Shown one piece after another: positions 53,538-63,793 of a DNA stretch of 64,000 bases. This stretch comes from Nocardia higoensis NBRC 100133 (GTDB lineage Bacteria > Actinomycetota > Actinomycetes > Mycobacteriales > Mycobacteriaceae), in contig NZ_BAGA01000183.1 of NCBI RefSeq assembly GCF_000308595.1, positions 23,899-87,898 on the forward strand, given 5' to 3'. Made by a program: the position numbers and the translations under genes. The notes beneath the pieces were generated by a model. The model ran no database searches. It was not told the origin of the DNA and saw only the letters and a program-made list of their open reading frames with translations. Every line of letters begins with the position of its first letter. Position 1 is the stretch's first letter.

Positions 53538-54731
53538 ATGACACCGCCGGACCGGGCCGAGGAGACACCGTCGGCGGTCGCGGGACCGCTGGTGGCATGT
53601 CGCGCGGAGATACCGGCGCTCACCCGGCGGCTGCTGGTCGCGATCTTCACCGACAACCCGGAATGGACGGACTACTCGCCGGTCACACGTGCCGATCTGC
53701 AGGACGGCTGCCGTCGCTATCTGAGCAGGATCCTGGATCTGCTGGAACGCGGCGGCCCCACGGCCGCGGGCGATGACGTGGCCGAATCCATCGGCAGGGA
53801 GCGCGCACAGCAGGGGGTGCCGCTCGAGGTGATGCTGCGGACCTTCCGACTCGGCGGGCGGATCGTGTGGGAGGCGTTGGCGACCCACGCCGAGGACATC
53901 GACTCCGGGGAGTTCAGGGAGATCGGCACCGCGACCTGGGCGGTGATCGACAGCCTGTCCTCGTCCCTGGTCACCGCCTACCGGCACGCCGAGCACGAGC
54001 GGGTGCGCTTCGACGAGCGCCGCAGACATGTCATGGTCGAGGATCTGCTCGCCGGGCGAGCCCACGATCCGGCCTTTGTCACCCGTGCCGCGCGGACGTT
54101 GAACCTCCCGATCGACGGGCCCTATCTCGTGGTGGCGGCGGCGCGAGGGGCGAATCCGGTGCTGCGTGTGGGCGCCGAAACCGCGTTGACGGCCTCGGGA
54201 GTCCGCTGCGTCTGGCATGAACGCGACCAGTTCACCGTCGGGCTGATCGCGGTCGGCGGGCTGGGCGTGCCCGCGACACTGGACCACATCCGCGGGCAGT
54301 TGTCCGGCCGCGCCGGCGCTTCCCTGCCCGTGTCCGGATTGGCCGGTGTGAGCATCGGGCACGCCCAGGCGCTGGTCGCGCTGGAAACGTTGCCCGCCGC
54401 CGAGCAGCGACTGGTGTCGCTGGACGAGCGCTATCCGGAAGCCCTACTGGTGCGCGCTCCCGATGTCACCGAGGCCTTGGTGGACAGCATCCTCGGTCCG
54501 GTCCTGGAACTGCCGAGCCGAGAGCGCGACACGCTGCTGGAAACGCTCGACGCCTGGCTCGCCCACGGCTGTTCGGCGGCCAATGCCGCGCCGCGGCTGA
54601 ACTGTCATCGCAACACCGTGATCAATCGCTTGAATCGGATCTCGTCACTGCTCGACCGCCCGCTCGAGACGCAGCGTTGCCTGCTCGAACTGTCTCTGGC
54701 GCTGGCCGCGCTCCGGCTGCGCGCGAGGTGA
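53538..54731 (+). CDS. PucR/CdaR-type transcriptional regulator
   Basis: A 397-residue protein with an N-terminal helical sensor domain (IGRERAQQGVPLEVMLRTFR), a middle GGDEF-like degenerate region and a C-terminal PucR helix-turn-helix (AWLAHGCSAANAAPRLNCHR, then NTVINRLNRISSLL). ATG 53538 has GAGGTAG upstream. It lies 180 bases before the dehydrogenase-complex genes on the same strand and probably activates them. Confidence 0.87.
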   Translation: MTPPDRAEETPSAVAGPLVACRAEIPALTRRLLVAIFTDNPEWTDYSPVTRADLQDGCRRYLSRILDLLERGGPTAAGDDVAESIGRERAQQGVPLEVMLRTFRLGGRIVWEALATHAEDIDSGEFREIGTATWAVIDSLSSSLVTAYRHAEHERVRFDERRRHVMVEDLLAGRAHDPAFVTRAARTLNLPIDGPYLVVAAARGANPVLRVGAETALTASGVRCVWHERDQFTVGLIAVGGLGVPATLDHIRGQLSGRAGASLPVSGLAGVSIGHAQALVALETLPAAEQRLVSLDERYPEALLVRAPDVTEALVDSILGPVLELPSRERDTLLETLDAWLAHGCSAANAAPRLNCHRNTVINRLNRISSLLDRPLETQRCLLELSLALAALRLRAR

Positions 54732-54911
54732 GAAAAGCGCGACAGGCGGCCCCTCCCGCCACGTGACGGATTGGGCGCAGCGCCCAGTTCTGCCCGGCGA
54801 TCTCTGGGCTTCGCGGTGATTGTCCGCCCCCACCGCCGTGGCCAGACTTGTCCGCGAAGACCTGAACCGAACCGAGGTCAGGTCATGTCGTCGAGACAAG
54901 GAGCACCACGA

Positions 54912-56369
54912 GTGCCGGATTTCGATCTGCTGGTGATCGGCGGTGGCCCAGGCGGCTACGTCGCCGCGATCCGCGCGGCCCAGCGCGGCCTGCGCGTGGG
55001 TCTGGTGGAGAAGGAGCGCCCCGGCGGTGTCTGCCTGAACTGGGGATGCATCCCCACCAAGGCCATGCTGCGTTCGGCCGACGTTGTGCGCACCATCCAG
55101 GAGGCCGCCGATTTCGGTGTCCACACCGAGGGCCTGCGGGTGGACTTCGCCGCCGTGCGCGGCCGCAAGGACGGCATCGTCAAGGAGCTGACCGACGGCG
55201 TCGCCGGGCTGCTGAAGGCCAACGGCGTGAGCGTGATCGAGGGCCACGCACGATTCACCGGCCCGACCACCGTCGAGGTGTTCGAGGCGGGACCGTCGCC
55301 GATCTTCTCCGGTGGTCCCCGCTACGCGGCGGCCCCCGGCGCCCCCCTCTCCCGCACGATCACCGCGACCGACGTGATCGTCGCGACCGGCTCGGTGCCC
55401 GCGCGGCTGCCCGTCCCGGGCGCCGAGCTGCCCGGAGTCATCACCTCCGACGGCGCCTTCGGGCTGACCGAGATCCCCCGGCGGCTGGTCGTCATCGGCG
55501 GCAGCGCGGTCGGCGCGGAATGGGCGGGCCTGTTCGCCGACTTCGGCAGCGAGGTCACGATCGTCGAGATGCAGGATCGCCTGGTTCCGTTGGAGGACAA
55601 GGAGATCGGCGCGGCACTGGGCCGGGCGCTGGGCAAGCGCGGCATCACGGTGCTGACCGAGTCGACGGTGAATGCCATCACGCAGACGAAGGCCGCGCTG
55701 CGGGTGAGCGTCGGCGGCGCGAAGTCGCGTGAGATCGACGCCGACGTGGTGCTCGTCGGTGTCGGCCGTCGGCCCAACACCGCCGACCTCGGACTCGCGG
55801 AGGCCGGAATCGCTACCGACGCACGCGGTTTCATCCCCGTCGACGAACAGCTGCGCACCGGTGTCCCGCACGTCTACGCCATCGGCGACGTGACGGGCAA
55901 GGCGCTGCTGGCCCATGTGGCCTCGCACCAGGGCATCACCGCCGCCGATGTCATCGCCGGTCACGACGCCCACATCGACTACACCGTGATCCCCGCCGCG
56001 ACCTTCACCCACCCGGAGATCGCGAGCGTCGGCCTGAGCGAAGACGCCGCCCGCGCGGCAGGCCACGACGTGCTCACCGCCAAGTTCCCGTTCGCGGCCC
56101 TCGGCCGCGCCAAGACCTTCGGCGAGACCGAGGGCTTCCTGAAGATCGTCGCCGGAGCCCGGCACAAGGAAGTTCTCGGCGTCCACATCATCGGCCCGTC
56201 GGCCAGCGATCTGATCACCGAAGGCGCACTGGCGATCTCGCTGGAAGCCACCCTGGACGAATTGGCCGACACCATCCACGCCCACCCCACCCTCGGCGAG
56301 ATCGGTATGGAGGCCGCCCTGACCGGGCTCGGCCTGCCGATACACATCGCGCCCTCCCGGAAGCGTTGA
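54912..56369 (+). CDS. lpdA: dihydrolipoyl dehydrogenase (E3)
   Basis: A 485-residue flavoprotein. FAD loop GGGPGGYVAAIRAA, redox disulfide GGVCLNWGCIPTK (Cys 41 and 46), NAD loop VIGGSAVGAEWAG, and C-terminal HAHPTLGE with the His/Glu pair. It reoxidises the lipoyl arm of E2 using NAD. GTG 54912 has AAGGAGC 7 bases upstream; ATG 54885 is an alternative. It is the first gene of an E3-E1alpha-E1beta-E2 operon, so this E3 is dedicated to the complex. Confidence 0.93.
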   Translation: MPDFDLLVIGGGPGGYVAAIRAAQRGLRVGLVEKERPGGVCLNWGCIPTKAMLRSADVVRTIQEAADFGVHTEGLRVDFAAVRGRKDGIVKELTDGVAGLLKANGVSVIEGHARFTGPTTVEVFEAGPSPIFSGGPRYAAAPGAPLSRTITATDVIVATGSVPARLPVPGAELPGVITSDGAFGLTEIPRRLVVIGGSAVGAEWAGLFADFGSEVTIVEMQDRLVPLEDKEIGAALGRALGKRGITVLTESTVNAITQTKAALRVSVGGAKSREIDADVVLVGVGRRPNTADLGLAEAGIATDARGFIPVDEQLRTGVPHVYAIGDVTGKALLAHVASHQGITAADVIAGHDAHIDYTVIPAATFTHPEIASVGLSEDAARAAGHDVLTAKFPFAALGRAKTFGETEGFLKIVAGARHKEVLGVHIIGPSASDLITEGALAISLEATLDELADTIHAHPTLGEIGMEAALTGLGLPIHIAPSRKR

Positions 56370-56380
56370 GGAGACCCCTC

Positions 56381-57514
56381 GTGACCACCACCACCGCCGC
56401 CGCGCCCACGACCGGCCGCAAGCCCTCCCGCGCCGCCACGCGGACCGCCCGCCCGTCGAAGGAAACGACCGCCGCCCCGCCGACGGCCGAAAGCCGGATC
56501 GGCGCCGAGGATCCCGAGACCCTGCTCGGTCTCTACCGCGACATGCTGTTCGTTCGCCGCTTCGAGGAGCGCACCGCGCAGAGCTACCAGCAGGCCAAGA
56601 TCGGCGGCTACTGCCACCTCAACCTGGGCGAGGAGGCGACCGTGGTCGGCGTGGGCGCGGCCATGCGTCCCACCGACTACCTGTTCACCAACTACCGCGA
56701 GCACGGCTACGCGCTGGCCAAGGGCATCGAGCCCGGCCGGGTCATGGCCGAGCTCTACGGCCGCTCCACCGGCACCTCCAAGGGCTGGGGCGGTTCCATG
56801 CACATGTACGACACCGCGACGCGACTGCTCGGCGGCTACGCCATCGTCGGCGGCCAGGTGCCGCTTGCGGTCGGCGCCGCCATGGCGATCGACTACCGCG
56901 GTGACGACGACGTGGTGGTCTGCCAGATGGGGGAGGGCACCACGAATATCGGCGCCTTCCACGAATCGCTGAACCTCGCCGCGCTGTGGAACCTGCCGAT
57001 CGTGTTCCTGGTGATCAACAACCTGACCGGCATGGGCACCACGGTCGAGAACTCGTCGGCCGAACCGGATCTGTGGAAGCGCGCCGCCGCCTATCGGATG
57101 CGCGGCGAGCGGGTGGACGGCACCGACGTGCTGGCCGTGCGCGAGGTCGCCGGTGAACTGATCGAGACGGCCCGCCGTGAGGGCAAGCCCGCACTGCTCG
57201 AGGCGGTCAGCCACCGGCTCAAGGGCCATTCGGTGGTGGACCCGGCGAAATACCGCACCGCCGAGGCGGTCGAGGCGGCCCGCGAGAACGACCCGATCGC
57301 ACGTTGGCACGCCGCCCTGCTCGAAGCCGGTGTGCTGAGCGAGGATTCACACGCCGAGATGGAGCGTGAGGTGGCCGCCGAGGTGGCCGCTGCCGTCGAA
57401 TTCGCCGACGCCAGCCCGCATCCCGATCCGTCGAGCCTGTTCGACTACAACTACGCGACGCCGGTCGCGGGCGACTCCCGCCGCCTGCCCGCCGACCCGC
57501 TCTTCACCTTCTGA
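56381..57514 (+). CDS. pdhA: 2-oxoacid dehydrogenase E1 alpha subunit (pyruvate/acetoin type)
   Basis: A 377-residue protein with an alanine/threonine/proline-rich N-terminal extension (~1-45). The ThDP domain has YREHGYALAKG, GKGWGGSMH-like SKGWGGSMHMYD, and the metal site reading MGEGTTNIGAFHESLNLA then LVINN, where the usual GDG aspartate is glutamate (E185). GTG 56381 has GAGGAG upstream. It decarboxylates the 2-oxoacid (or acetoin) together with the beta subunit. Confidence 0.9.
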   Translation: MTTTTAAAPTTGRKPSRAATRTARPSKETTAAPPTAESRIGAEDPETLLGLYRDMLFVRRFEERTAQSYQQAKIGGYCHLNLGEEATVVGVGAAMRPTDYLFTNYREHGYALAKGIEPGRVMAELYGRSTGTSKGWGGSMHMYDTATRLLGGYAIVGGQVPLAVGAAMAIDYRGDDDVVVCQMGEGTTNIGAFHESLNLAALWNLPIVFLVINNLTGMGTTVENSSAEPDLWKRAAAYRMRGERVDGTDVLAVREVAGELIETARREGKPALLEAVSHRLKGHSVVDPAKYRTAEAVEAARENDPIARWHAALLEAGVLSEDSHAEMEREVAAEVAAAVEFADASPHPDPSSLFDYNYATPVAGDSRRLPADPLFTF

Positions 57515-57524
57515 GGACATCACC

Positions 57525-58517
57525 ATGGCTGTCATGACCTATCGCGAAGCGCTTCGCGAAACCCTGGCCGAGGAGATGCGGCGCGACGACGACGTCTTCC
57601 TGATCGGGGAGGAGATCGGCGTCTTCGGCGGCTCCTACAAGATCACCGCCGGACTGCTCGACGAGTTCGGCCCCAAGCGGGTGCGCGACACCCCGATCGC
57701 CGAGGAAGGTTTCGTCGGCGCCGCGATCGGCGCGGCCATGCTCGGCCTGCGCCCGGTGGTCGAGCTGATGACGATCAACTTCTCGCTGCTGGCGCTCGAC
57801 CAGATCGTCAACCACGCCGCCAAGATCTACGGCATGTTCGGCGGGCAGACCAACGTGCCCATGGTCATCCGCACCCCGGGCGGCGGCGGCCAGCAGCTCG
57901 GCGCGACCCACTCGCAGAACATCGAGCTCTACTACGCGTTCGTGCCCGGCCTGAAGGTGGTCGCGCCCAGCACGCCCGCCGACGCGCGCGCCCTGCTCAA
58001 GGCCGCCATCGAGGACGACGACCCGGTGCTGTTCCTGGAGAACCTCTCGCTCTACAACACCAAAGGCGAAGTGCCCGAGGATCTTCCGCCCGTCGAGATC
58101 GGCAAGGCCGCGGTCACCCGCGAGGGCGCCGACATCACCCTGATCGGCTACTCCAGGATGGCCACCGTGTGCACCCAGGTCGCCGAGATGCTGGCCGCCG
58201 AGGGCATCTCCGCCGAGGTCATCGACCTGCGCAGCCTGCGTCCGCTGGACCGCGACACCCTGGTCGCCTCGGTGCGCAGGACCGGCTGCGCCGTCATCGG
58301 CGAGGACGACTGGCTCACCTACGGGATCGGCGCCGAGATCGCGGCGTCCATCTCCGACGGCGCGTTCGACTACCTCGACGCCCCGGTGCGCCGCGTGGCG
58401 ATGGCCGAGGTGCCGTTGCCCTACGCCAAGCCGCTGGAACGCCTCGCCCTGCCGTCCGCCGAATCCCTGCTCACCGCCGCGCGCGAAACCCTCGCGGCCG
58501 TGCACAAGCGGCGCTGA
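57525..58517 (+). CDS. pdhB: 2-oxoacid dehydrogenase E1 beta subunit
   Basis: A 330-residue transketolase-like subunit: GEEIGVFGGSYKITAGL, DTPIAEEGFVGAAIGAAM, PGGGGQQLGATHSQN and LRSLRPLDRDTLV. These match PdhB/AcoB. GAGGA precedes ATG 57525, 10 bases after the alpha-subunit stop. It forms the E1 heterotetramer with the previous product. Confidence 0.93.
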   Translation: MAVMTYREALRETLAEEMRRDDDVFLIGEEIGVFGGSYKITAGLLDEFGPKRVRDTPIAEEGFVGAAIGAAMLGLRPVVELMTINFSLLALDQIVNHAAKIYGMFGGQTNVPMVIRTPGGGGQQLGATHSQNIELYYAFVPGLKVVAPSTPADARALLKAAIEDDDPVLFLENLSLYNTKGEVPEDLPPVEIGKAAVTREGADITLIGYSRMATVCTQVAEMLAAEGISAEVIDLRSLRPLDRDTLVASVRRTGCAVIGEDDWLTYGIGAEIAASISDGAFDYLDAPVRRVAMAEVPLPYAKPLERLALPSAESLLTAARETLAAVHKRR

Positions 58518-58536
58518 GACCCGGAAGAGAACCCAC

Positions 58537-59862
<1,326 letters not shown>

Positions 59863-59894
59863 GACCGCAGCGTGCGGGCCGATCCGGCCCGACA

Positions 59895-59940
59895 GAAAGA
59901 GGCCTCGGCCGAGCTACCCGCTCGATCCGAGGCCTCTTTC
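59895..59940. terminator. bidirectional terminator between E2 and alpha/beta hydrolase genes
   Basis: A perfect 14-bp inverted repeat (59895-59908 against 59927-59940) encloses an 18-base loop. The arms end with GAAAG and CTTTC, giving a short T-run on each strand. It lies between convergent genes and would serve both. Confidence 0.85.
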
Positions 59941-59948
59941 GTTCCCGG

Positions 59949-60842
59949 TCAGTGCGCCGCGGCCAGTACCTCTCGCAGAGTCCGGGCGAACGCCTCGGGC
60001 TGTCCGGGGTAGCCGAATTCGCCGTCCATGAAGCCGCTGTGATGGCTGGGGAACACGGTGGCCCGCTGCCCGAGCAGAGCGGCGGCCGCGTGCGCGGTGC
60101 GCGCGGTCATAGTGTCGCCGGTTTCCTCGCCGACCGCGATCACCACGCGGGTCGGCGCGGCCGCCAACGCGGCGAGGTCGGGGCGGTAGCTGCTCACCGC
60201 CCAGGACCGGTCGGACAACAGCGGGTCCTCGCGAGAGCCGTCGTCCTCGGTCGGCATCCCGAACATGGCGGGATCCGCGGCGGGCTGGGCGAAATACTCC
60301 TCGGTGAACTCGCCCTGCCACGACGTCATCATGATGAAGGCGGCCATGCCCGCGCCGAATCCCTTGGCCTCGTAGGCATCGCGTACCTCGGCGCGAGCAC
60401 GCTCGGCGGCTGCGGCGTCGGGCAGGATCGCGATCAGCGGCGGCTCGTGTGCCACCAATGTCGCCACGTCACCGGGGTGAGCGGCCACCAGAGCCAATGC
60501 GGTGACCGCGCCACCGCTGCTCGCGAACAGCTCGACAGGACCCGCACCGAGCGCCGCGATCACCCGGTGCACGTCCTCGGCCTGCGTCGAAGGCGTGTGG
60601 TCGGTCCGGCCGTCCTCACGTGTGCTGCGGCCGAGCCCGCGTGGATCGTAGGTGATAACGGTGCGGTCGGGGAATTGCGCGGCCAGAGCGCGGAACCCGC
60701 TGGCGTCCATGGGCTGGCCGATCATCATCAGCGGCGCGAGCCCGTCCGCGGTCGGCAGTGGTCCTCGTACGTCGTAGGCGATGGCGGCCCCGGCGGTTTC
60801 CAGTACACAGGTCTTCTCCATGTCACTGTCGACGTCGCCCAC
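59949..60842 (-). CDS. alpha/beta hydrolase
   Basis: A 297-residue hydrolase. VITYDPRGLGRS before the nucleophile elbow LFASSGGAV (Ser near residue 108, with A in place of the first Gly), and the catalytic histidine in PSHHSGFM near 265. Cytoplasmic, esterase or lyase-like. An ATG 24 bases inside (MEKTCVLE) is an alternative start at 60821. No clear partner. Confidence 0.85.
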   Translation of the reverse strand: MGDVDSDMEKTCVLETAGAAIAYDVRGPLPTADGLAPLMMIGQPMDASGFRALAAQFPDRTVITYDPRGLGRSTREDGRTDHTPSTQAEDVHRVIAALGAGPVELFASSGGAVTALALVAAHPGDVATLVAHEPPLIAILPDAAAAERARAEVRDAYEAKGFGAGMAAFIMMTSWQGEFTEEYFAQPAADPAMFGMPTEDDGSREDPLLSDRSWAVSSYRPDLAALAAAPTRVVIAVGEETGDTMTARTAHAAAALLGQRATVFPSHHSGFMDGEFGYPGQPEAFARTLREVLAAAH

Positions 60843-60963
60843 GGCGAGGATTCATCGGTCCGCGGCAGAATCGAGCGGCGTCGCATTCCGGTGGACCACG
60901 CCGAACGCCAGCGGGGCCGCACGACTCGGCCTGGTCGCCAACCGCATCGCCGTTCCGCTGCGG

Positions 60964-61743
60964 TCAGCGGCCCGTCCAGCGCGGCGCGCGCTTCTCGAGG
61001 AAAGCGGCGGCGCCCTCGCGTGCGTCGGCCGACCTGCGCACCGGGTCGACGTAGGTTTCCTGGCTGGCGAACATCTTGTCGAGCGTCCAATCGTCGCATT
61101 CGACGAGCACCTGCTTGGACGCCGCCAGCGCTAGCGGCGCGTTCTCGGCGATCCGCTCGGCGAGTTCGAGCGCGGCGGCGAGTGCCCGCCCTGGTTCGGT
61201 CAGTTCGGTCACCAGGTGCACTGCCGCGGCGTCGGCGGCCGACCACATGCGGCCGGTCAACACGAGTTCCATGGCCAGGTGGTAGGGGATGCGACGGGAC
61301 AGCCGTAGTAGTCCGCCCGCCGCGGCGGTCAGGCCACGGCGCACTTCGGGGAGGCCGAAGGTGGCGTTGTCGGCGGCGACGACGACGAGATCGCAGGCCA
61401 GTGCGATCTCGAAGCCGCCCGCCAGCGCGTAGCCCTCGACGGCGGCGATGATCGGTTTGCGCGGTGGGCGTTGCACCAGGCCGGCGAAGCCACGGCCTTC
61501 CACCACAGGACGCTCCCCGCGCGCGAAACCCTTGAGATCCATTCCGGCGCAGAAGGTTCCGCCGGCACCGGTCAACACCGCGACGCTCAGGTCGTCGGTC
61601 CGATCGAAAGTCTCGAGTGCCTGCGCGATGTCATGGGCCAGGCGCGCGCTCATGGCGTTGCGCGCGGCCGGCCGGTTCATGGTGAGGACGAGCACCCGGC
61701 CGCGGGTCTCGGTCAGCAGTTCGGGGGCGTCGGTGGTGGTCAT
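60964..61743 (-). CDS. enoyl-CoA hydratase/isomerase (crotonase family)
   Basis: A 259-residue crotonase: RVLVLTMNRPAARNAM, oxyanion motif AGGTFCAGMDLKGFARGE and EGYALAGGFEIALACDLVV with the second oxyanion glycine, then FGLPEVRRGL (glutamate E). It lacks a clear second acid, so isomerase or hydrolase action is possible. It overlaps the 3' end of the broken SDR gene by 4 bases, so they were once one operon. Confidence 0.92.
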   Translation of the reverse strand: MTTTDAPELLTETRGRVLVLTMNRPAARNAMSARLAHDIAQALETFDRTDDLSVAVLTGAGGTFCAGMDLKGFARGERPVVEGRGFAGLVQRPPRKPIIAAVEGYALAGGFEIALACDLVVVAADNATFGLPEVRRGLTAAAGGLLRLSRRIPYHLAMELVLTGRMWSAADAAAVHLVTELTEPGRALAAALELAERIAENAPLALAASKQVLVECDDWTLDKMFASQETYVDPVRRSADAREGAAAFLEKRAPRWTGR

Positions 61744-62222
61744 CGCGCGGCCATCCGCATCGCGCCGTCCAAGCGGACGGTCTCGCCGTTGAGCATCGGA
61801 TTGCCGATGATGTGGGCGGCCAGTGACGCGTATTCGTCGGGGTAGCCAAGGCGGCTGGGGTGCGGGACGGAGCCGCCGAGGGATTCGCGGACGTTCTCGG
61901 GCAGCCGAGCAAGGATCGGCGTGTCGAACAGGCCGGGCGCGATGGTGGTGACCCGGATCAGCTTCGAGGCCAGGTCCCGCGCGGCGACCAGGGGCATGCC
62001 GACGATGCCGGACTTGGCCGAGGCATAAGGCAACTGACCGATCTGACCTTCGTAGGCGGCAACCGACGCGGTCAGCACGCATCCACCGGCTCGTGGCGCG
62101 CCATCTCGGCGGCGGTCAGGCGCAAGACATTGAAGGTGCCGAAGAGATTGACACGCACGACCTGCTCGAAGGTCTCCATCGAACCGGGGGTGCCGTCGCG
62201 GTTCACCAGCCGGACCGCCGTG
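61740..62222 (-). pseudogene. SDR (HSD10-like 3-hydroxyacyl-CoA dehydrogenase), broken
   Basis: The C-terminal half is intact: TASVAAYEGQIGQLPYASAK (catalytic Ser, Tyr, Lys), then TIAPGLFDTPILARLPENVR and NGETVRLDGAMRM. Upstream, another frame carries SMETFEQVVRVNLFGTFNVL and TAAEMARHEPVD, so there is a frameshift near 62085. The first ~85 residues with the NAD glycine motif are absent; the DNA there becomes a 14-bp inverted repeat (62211-62281). A sequencing error could explain the frameshift but not the missing 5' end. Confidence 0.85.
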
Positions 62223-62281
62223 CGGCAGCCCGGACCGCCGGAGGCGGTGAATCGTCCGTTCGAGCGGCGCACGGCGGTCCG
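62211..62281. repeat. 14-bp inverted repeat at the SDR truncation point
   Basis: CGGACCGCCGTGCG (62211-62224) is exactly repeated in reverse complement at 62268-62281, with 43 bases between. It lies where SDR homology stops, so it may mark a recombination or insertion scar. Confidence 0.7.
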
Positions 62282-62454
62282 ACATCCGAGCAGAGTGAAT
62301 CGAAGCCCGGCGATCATGGCAATTGCCGAGAGAATGTTTGCCCCCATACGGAAGTGTCAACCCTGGTTACGGTGGCCCACTTCGAGGAACGCGCCACTGC
62401 CACAACGAAGCATCTCGCGAGAAAAAGACAAGTCGCAGACGAAGGGAAGCAATT

Positions 62455-62661
62455 GTGATTCTCGATGGACTGCTCGACATCATCACCTCGGCGATCGATA
62501 CTCTCAGCGGCAACGGTGACGTCCCCCCGATCGACCCGCCGATCGACCCGCCGGTTGATCCGCCGATCGACCCGGTGGACCCGATCGATCCCGTAGACCC
62601 CGTTGATCCCGTGGACCCGGTTGATCCGGTCGACCCCGAGCCGGTGGAGCCCACGCCGTAA
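62455..62661 (+). CDS. small proline/aspartate-repeat protein
   Basis: A 68-residue protein from GTG 62455 with AAGGGAAG upstream. The first 22 residues form an amphipathic helix (VILDGLLDIITSAIDTLSGN). The rest is a run of three-residue units of type P-(I/V)-D: four PPIDPP-like units, then ten VDP/IDP units, ending EPVEPTP. It is strongly acidic. No signal peptide is evident. Not recognised; small proteins with this layout occur in Nocardia without known role. Confidence 0.6.
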   Translation: MILDGLLDIITSAIDTLSGNGDVPPIDPPIDPPVDPPIDPVDPIDPVDPVDPVDPVDPVDPEPVEPTP

Positions 62662-62824
62662 TTGCCGCCTCGACGCTGCGCACTGCCCGCACCGAAATTC
62701 GGTGCGGGCAGTCGCTTGGGCAGCGCACGTGCACCGGCCGAGGCGACGTCGGGCGACGAGCCGCAGCCGGGTATCGGGCCACGAAAGTATGCCCCTGTCA
62801 GCGCGCTCACCCGGATTGGGCAGA

Positions 62825-63457
62825 ATGGCGTCCATGCCTCGAACCAATCCTGTCTCCGCTTGGAAGGCCCTGCGTGAGGGCAACAACCGATTCATCGAGG
62901 GCGCACTGCAGCATCCCAATCAGGGTGTCGGCCTCCGCGCTGAACTCGCCGCCGGTCAGCGTCCGACGGCGATTGTGTTCGGTTGCGGTGATTCCCGCGT
63001 GGCGGCCGAGATCATCTTCGATCAGGGGCTGGGCGATATGTTCGTCGTCCGCACGGCCGGACACGTCATCGAGAGTTCGGTGCTGGGATCGATCGAATAC
63101 GGGGTCGAGATACTGGAGATCCCGCTGATCGTGGTCCTCGGGCACGACAGCTGCGGCGCGGTCCGCGCGACGATCGACGCGCTGGACACCGGGGCGGTGC
63201 CGGGTGGGTTCATCCGCAGTGTTGTCGAGCGGGTAACTCCCTCGATTCTGCTGGGTCGTCGTGAGGGCCTGACCTCGGTCGACCAATTGGAGGCCCGGCA
63301 CGTCGAGGAGACCGCAGAGCAGTTGACACAGTTCTCCGACACCATCGCCCGGCGTATCGAGTCGGGCCAATTGGCAATCGCCTGTGTGACCTACGAGTTG
63401 TCCGAGGGCCGCGCCCGGTTGAACAGGGTCATCGGCAATATCGGCGAACTCGAATAG
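62825..63457 (+). CDS. beta-class carbonic anhydrase
   Basis: A 210-residue enzyme. Zinc ligands are in FGCGDSRVAAE (Cys, with the Asp/Arg dyad) and GHDSCGAV (His, Cys). The N-terminal WKALREGNNRFIEG is typical of beta carbonic anhydrases of mycobacterial type. ATG 62825 (or 62834). It interconverts carbon dioxide and bicarbonate. Followed by a strong hairpin at 63547. Confidence 0.93.
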   Translation: MASMPRTNPVSAWKALREGNNRFIEGALQHPNQGVGLRAELAAGQRPTAIVFGCGDSRVAAEIIFDQGLGDMFVVRTAGHVIESSVLGSIEYGVEILEIPLIVVLGHDSCGAVRATIDALDTGAVPGGFIRSVVERVTPSILLGRREGLTSVDQLEARHVEETAEQLTQFSDTIARRIESGQLAIACVTYELSEGRARLNRVIGNIGELE

Positions 63458-63793
63458 CACACTTACCCTCTCCGCCGTTCGATCCTCGCCGGAGCCGATT
63501 ACCGCTTCCCACCCGCCTTCGCTCGCCGCATTCGGGTGGATGAGTGCGGCCTGCCGGGATACGGGCGAAAAGCCCGGATCCCGGCAGGCCGATGAGGCGG
63601 GCTCAGCTGTTCCGGGTGACGGTGGTGTCCGGCCCGACGAAATGGCCGGTGATCGCGGAGCGGTCGCGACGGTTGTCGCCGTCATGTGGCCCGTTCTCGC
63701 CGAGGGTTGTCCCGACCGCCCCTCCTACGAAGATTCGGCGGGATCTTGTGCGGCACAGCGATGAGCTCTGTCCTCCGGTGCCGTGTGATCATC
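63458..63793. other. 336-bp region with a hairpin, no recognised gene
   Basis: Contains the hairpin at 63547-63591. A minus-strand stretch ending at 63603 (GENGPHDGDNRRDRSAITGH then VGPDTTVTRNS) reads protein-like but has no start codon, so it is not called. Confidence 0.45.
63547..63591 (+). terminator. strong hairpin downstream of carbonic anhydrase
   Basis: Arms 63547-63566 and 63572-63591 pair over 19 of 20 positions (one A/G mismatch) around a GAAAA loop. There is no T-run. It lies 90 bases after the carbonic anhydrase stop. Confidence 0.75.

Noticed and set aside
62520..62645. Short regular repeats as a CRISPR array
   Set aside because: The units are 9 bases, contiguous, without spacers and in frame as PxD codons; it is a coding repeat. 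No CRISPR or cas gene is seen in the window.
62807..63685. 292-codon minus-strand frame at the right end
   Set aside because: It is antisense to the carbonic anhydrase with zinc-site motifs on the plus strand.
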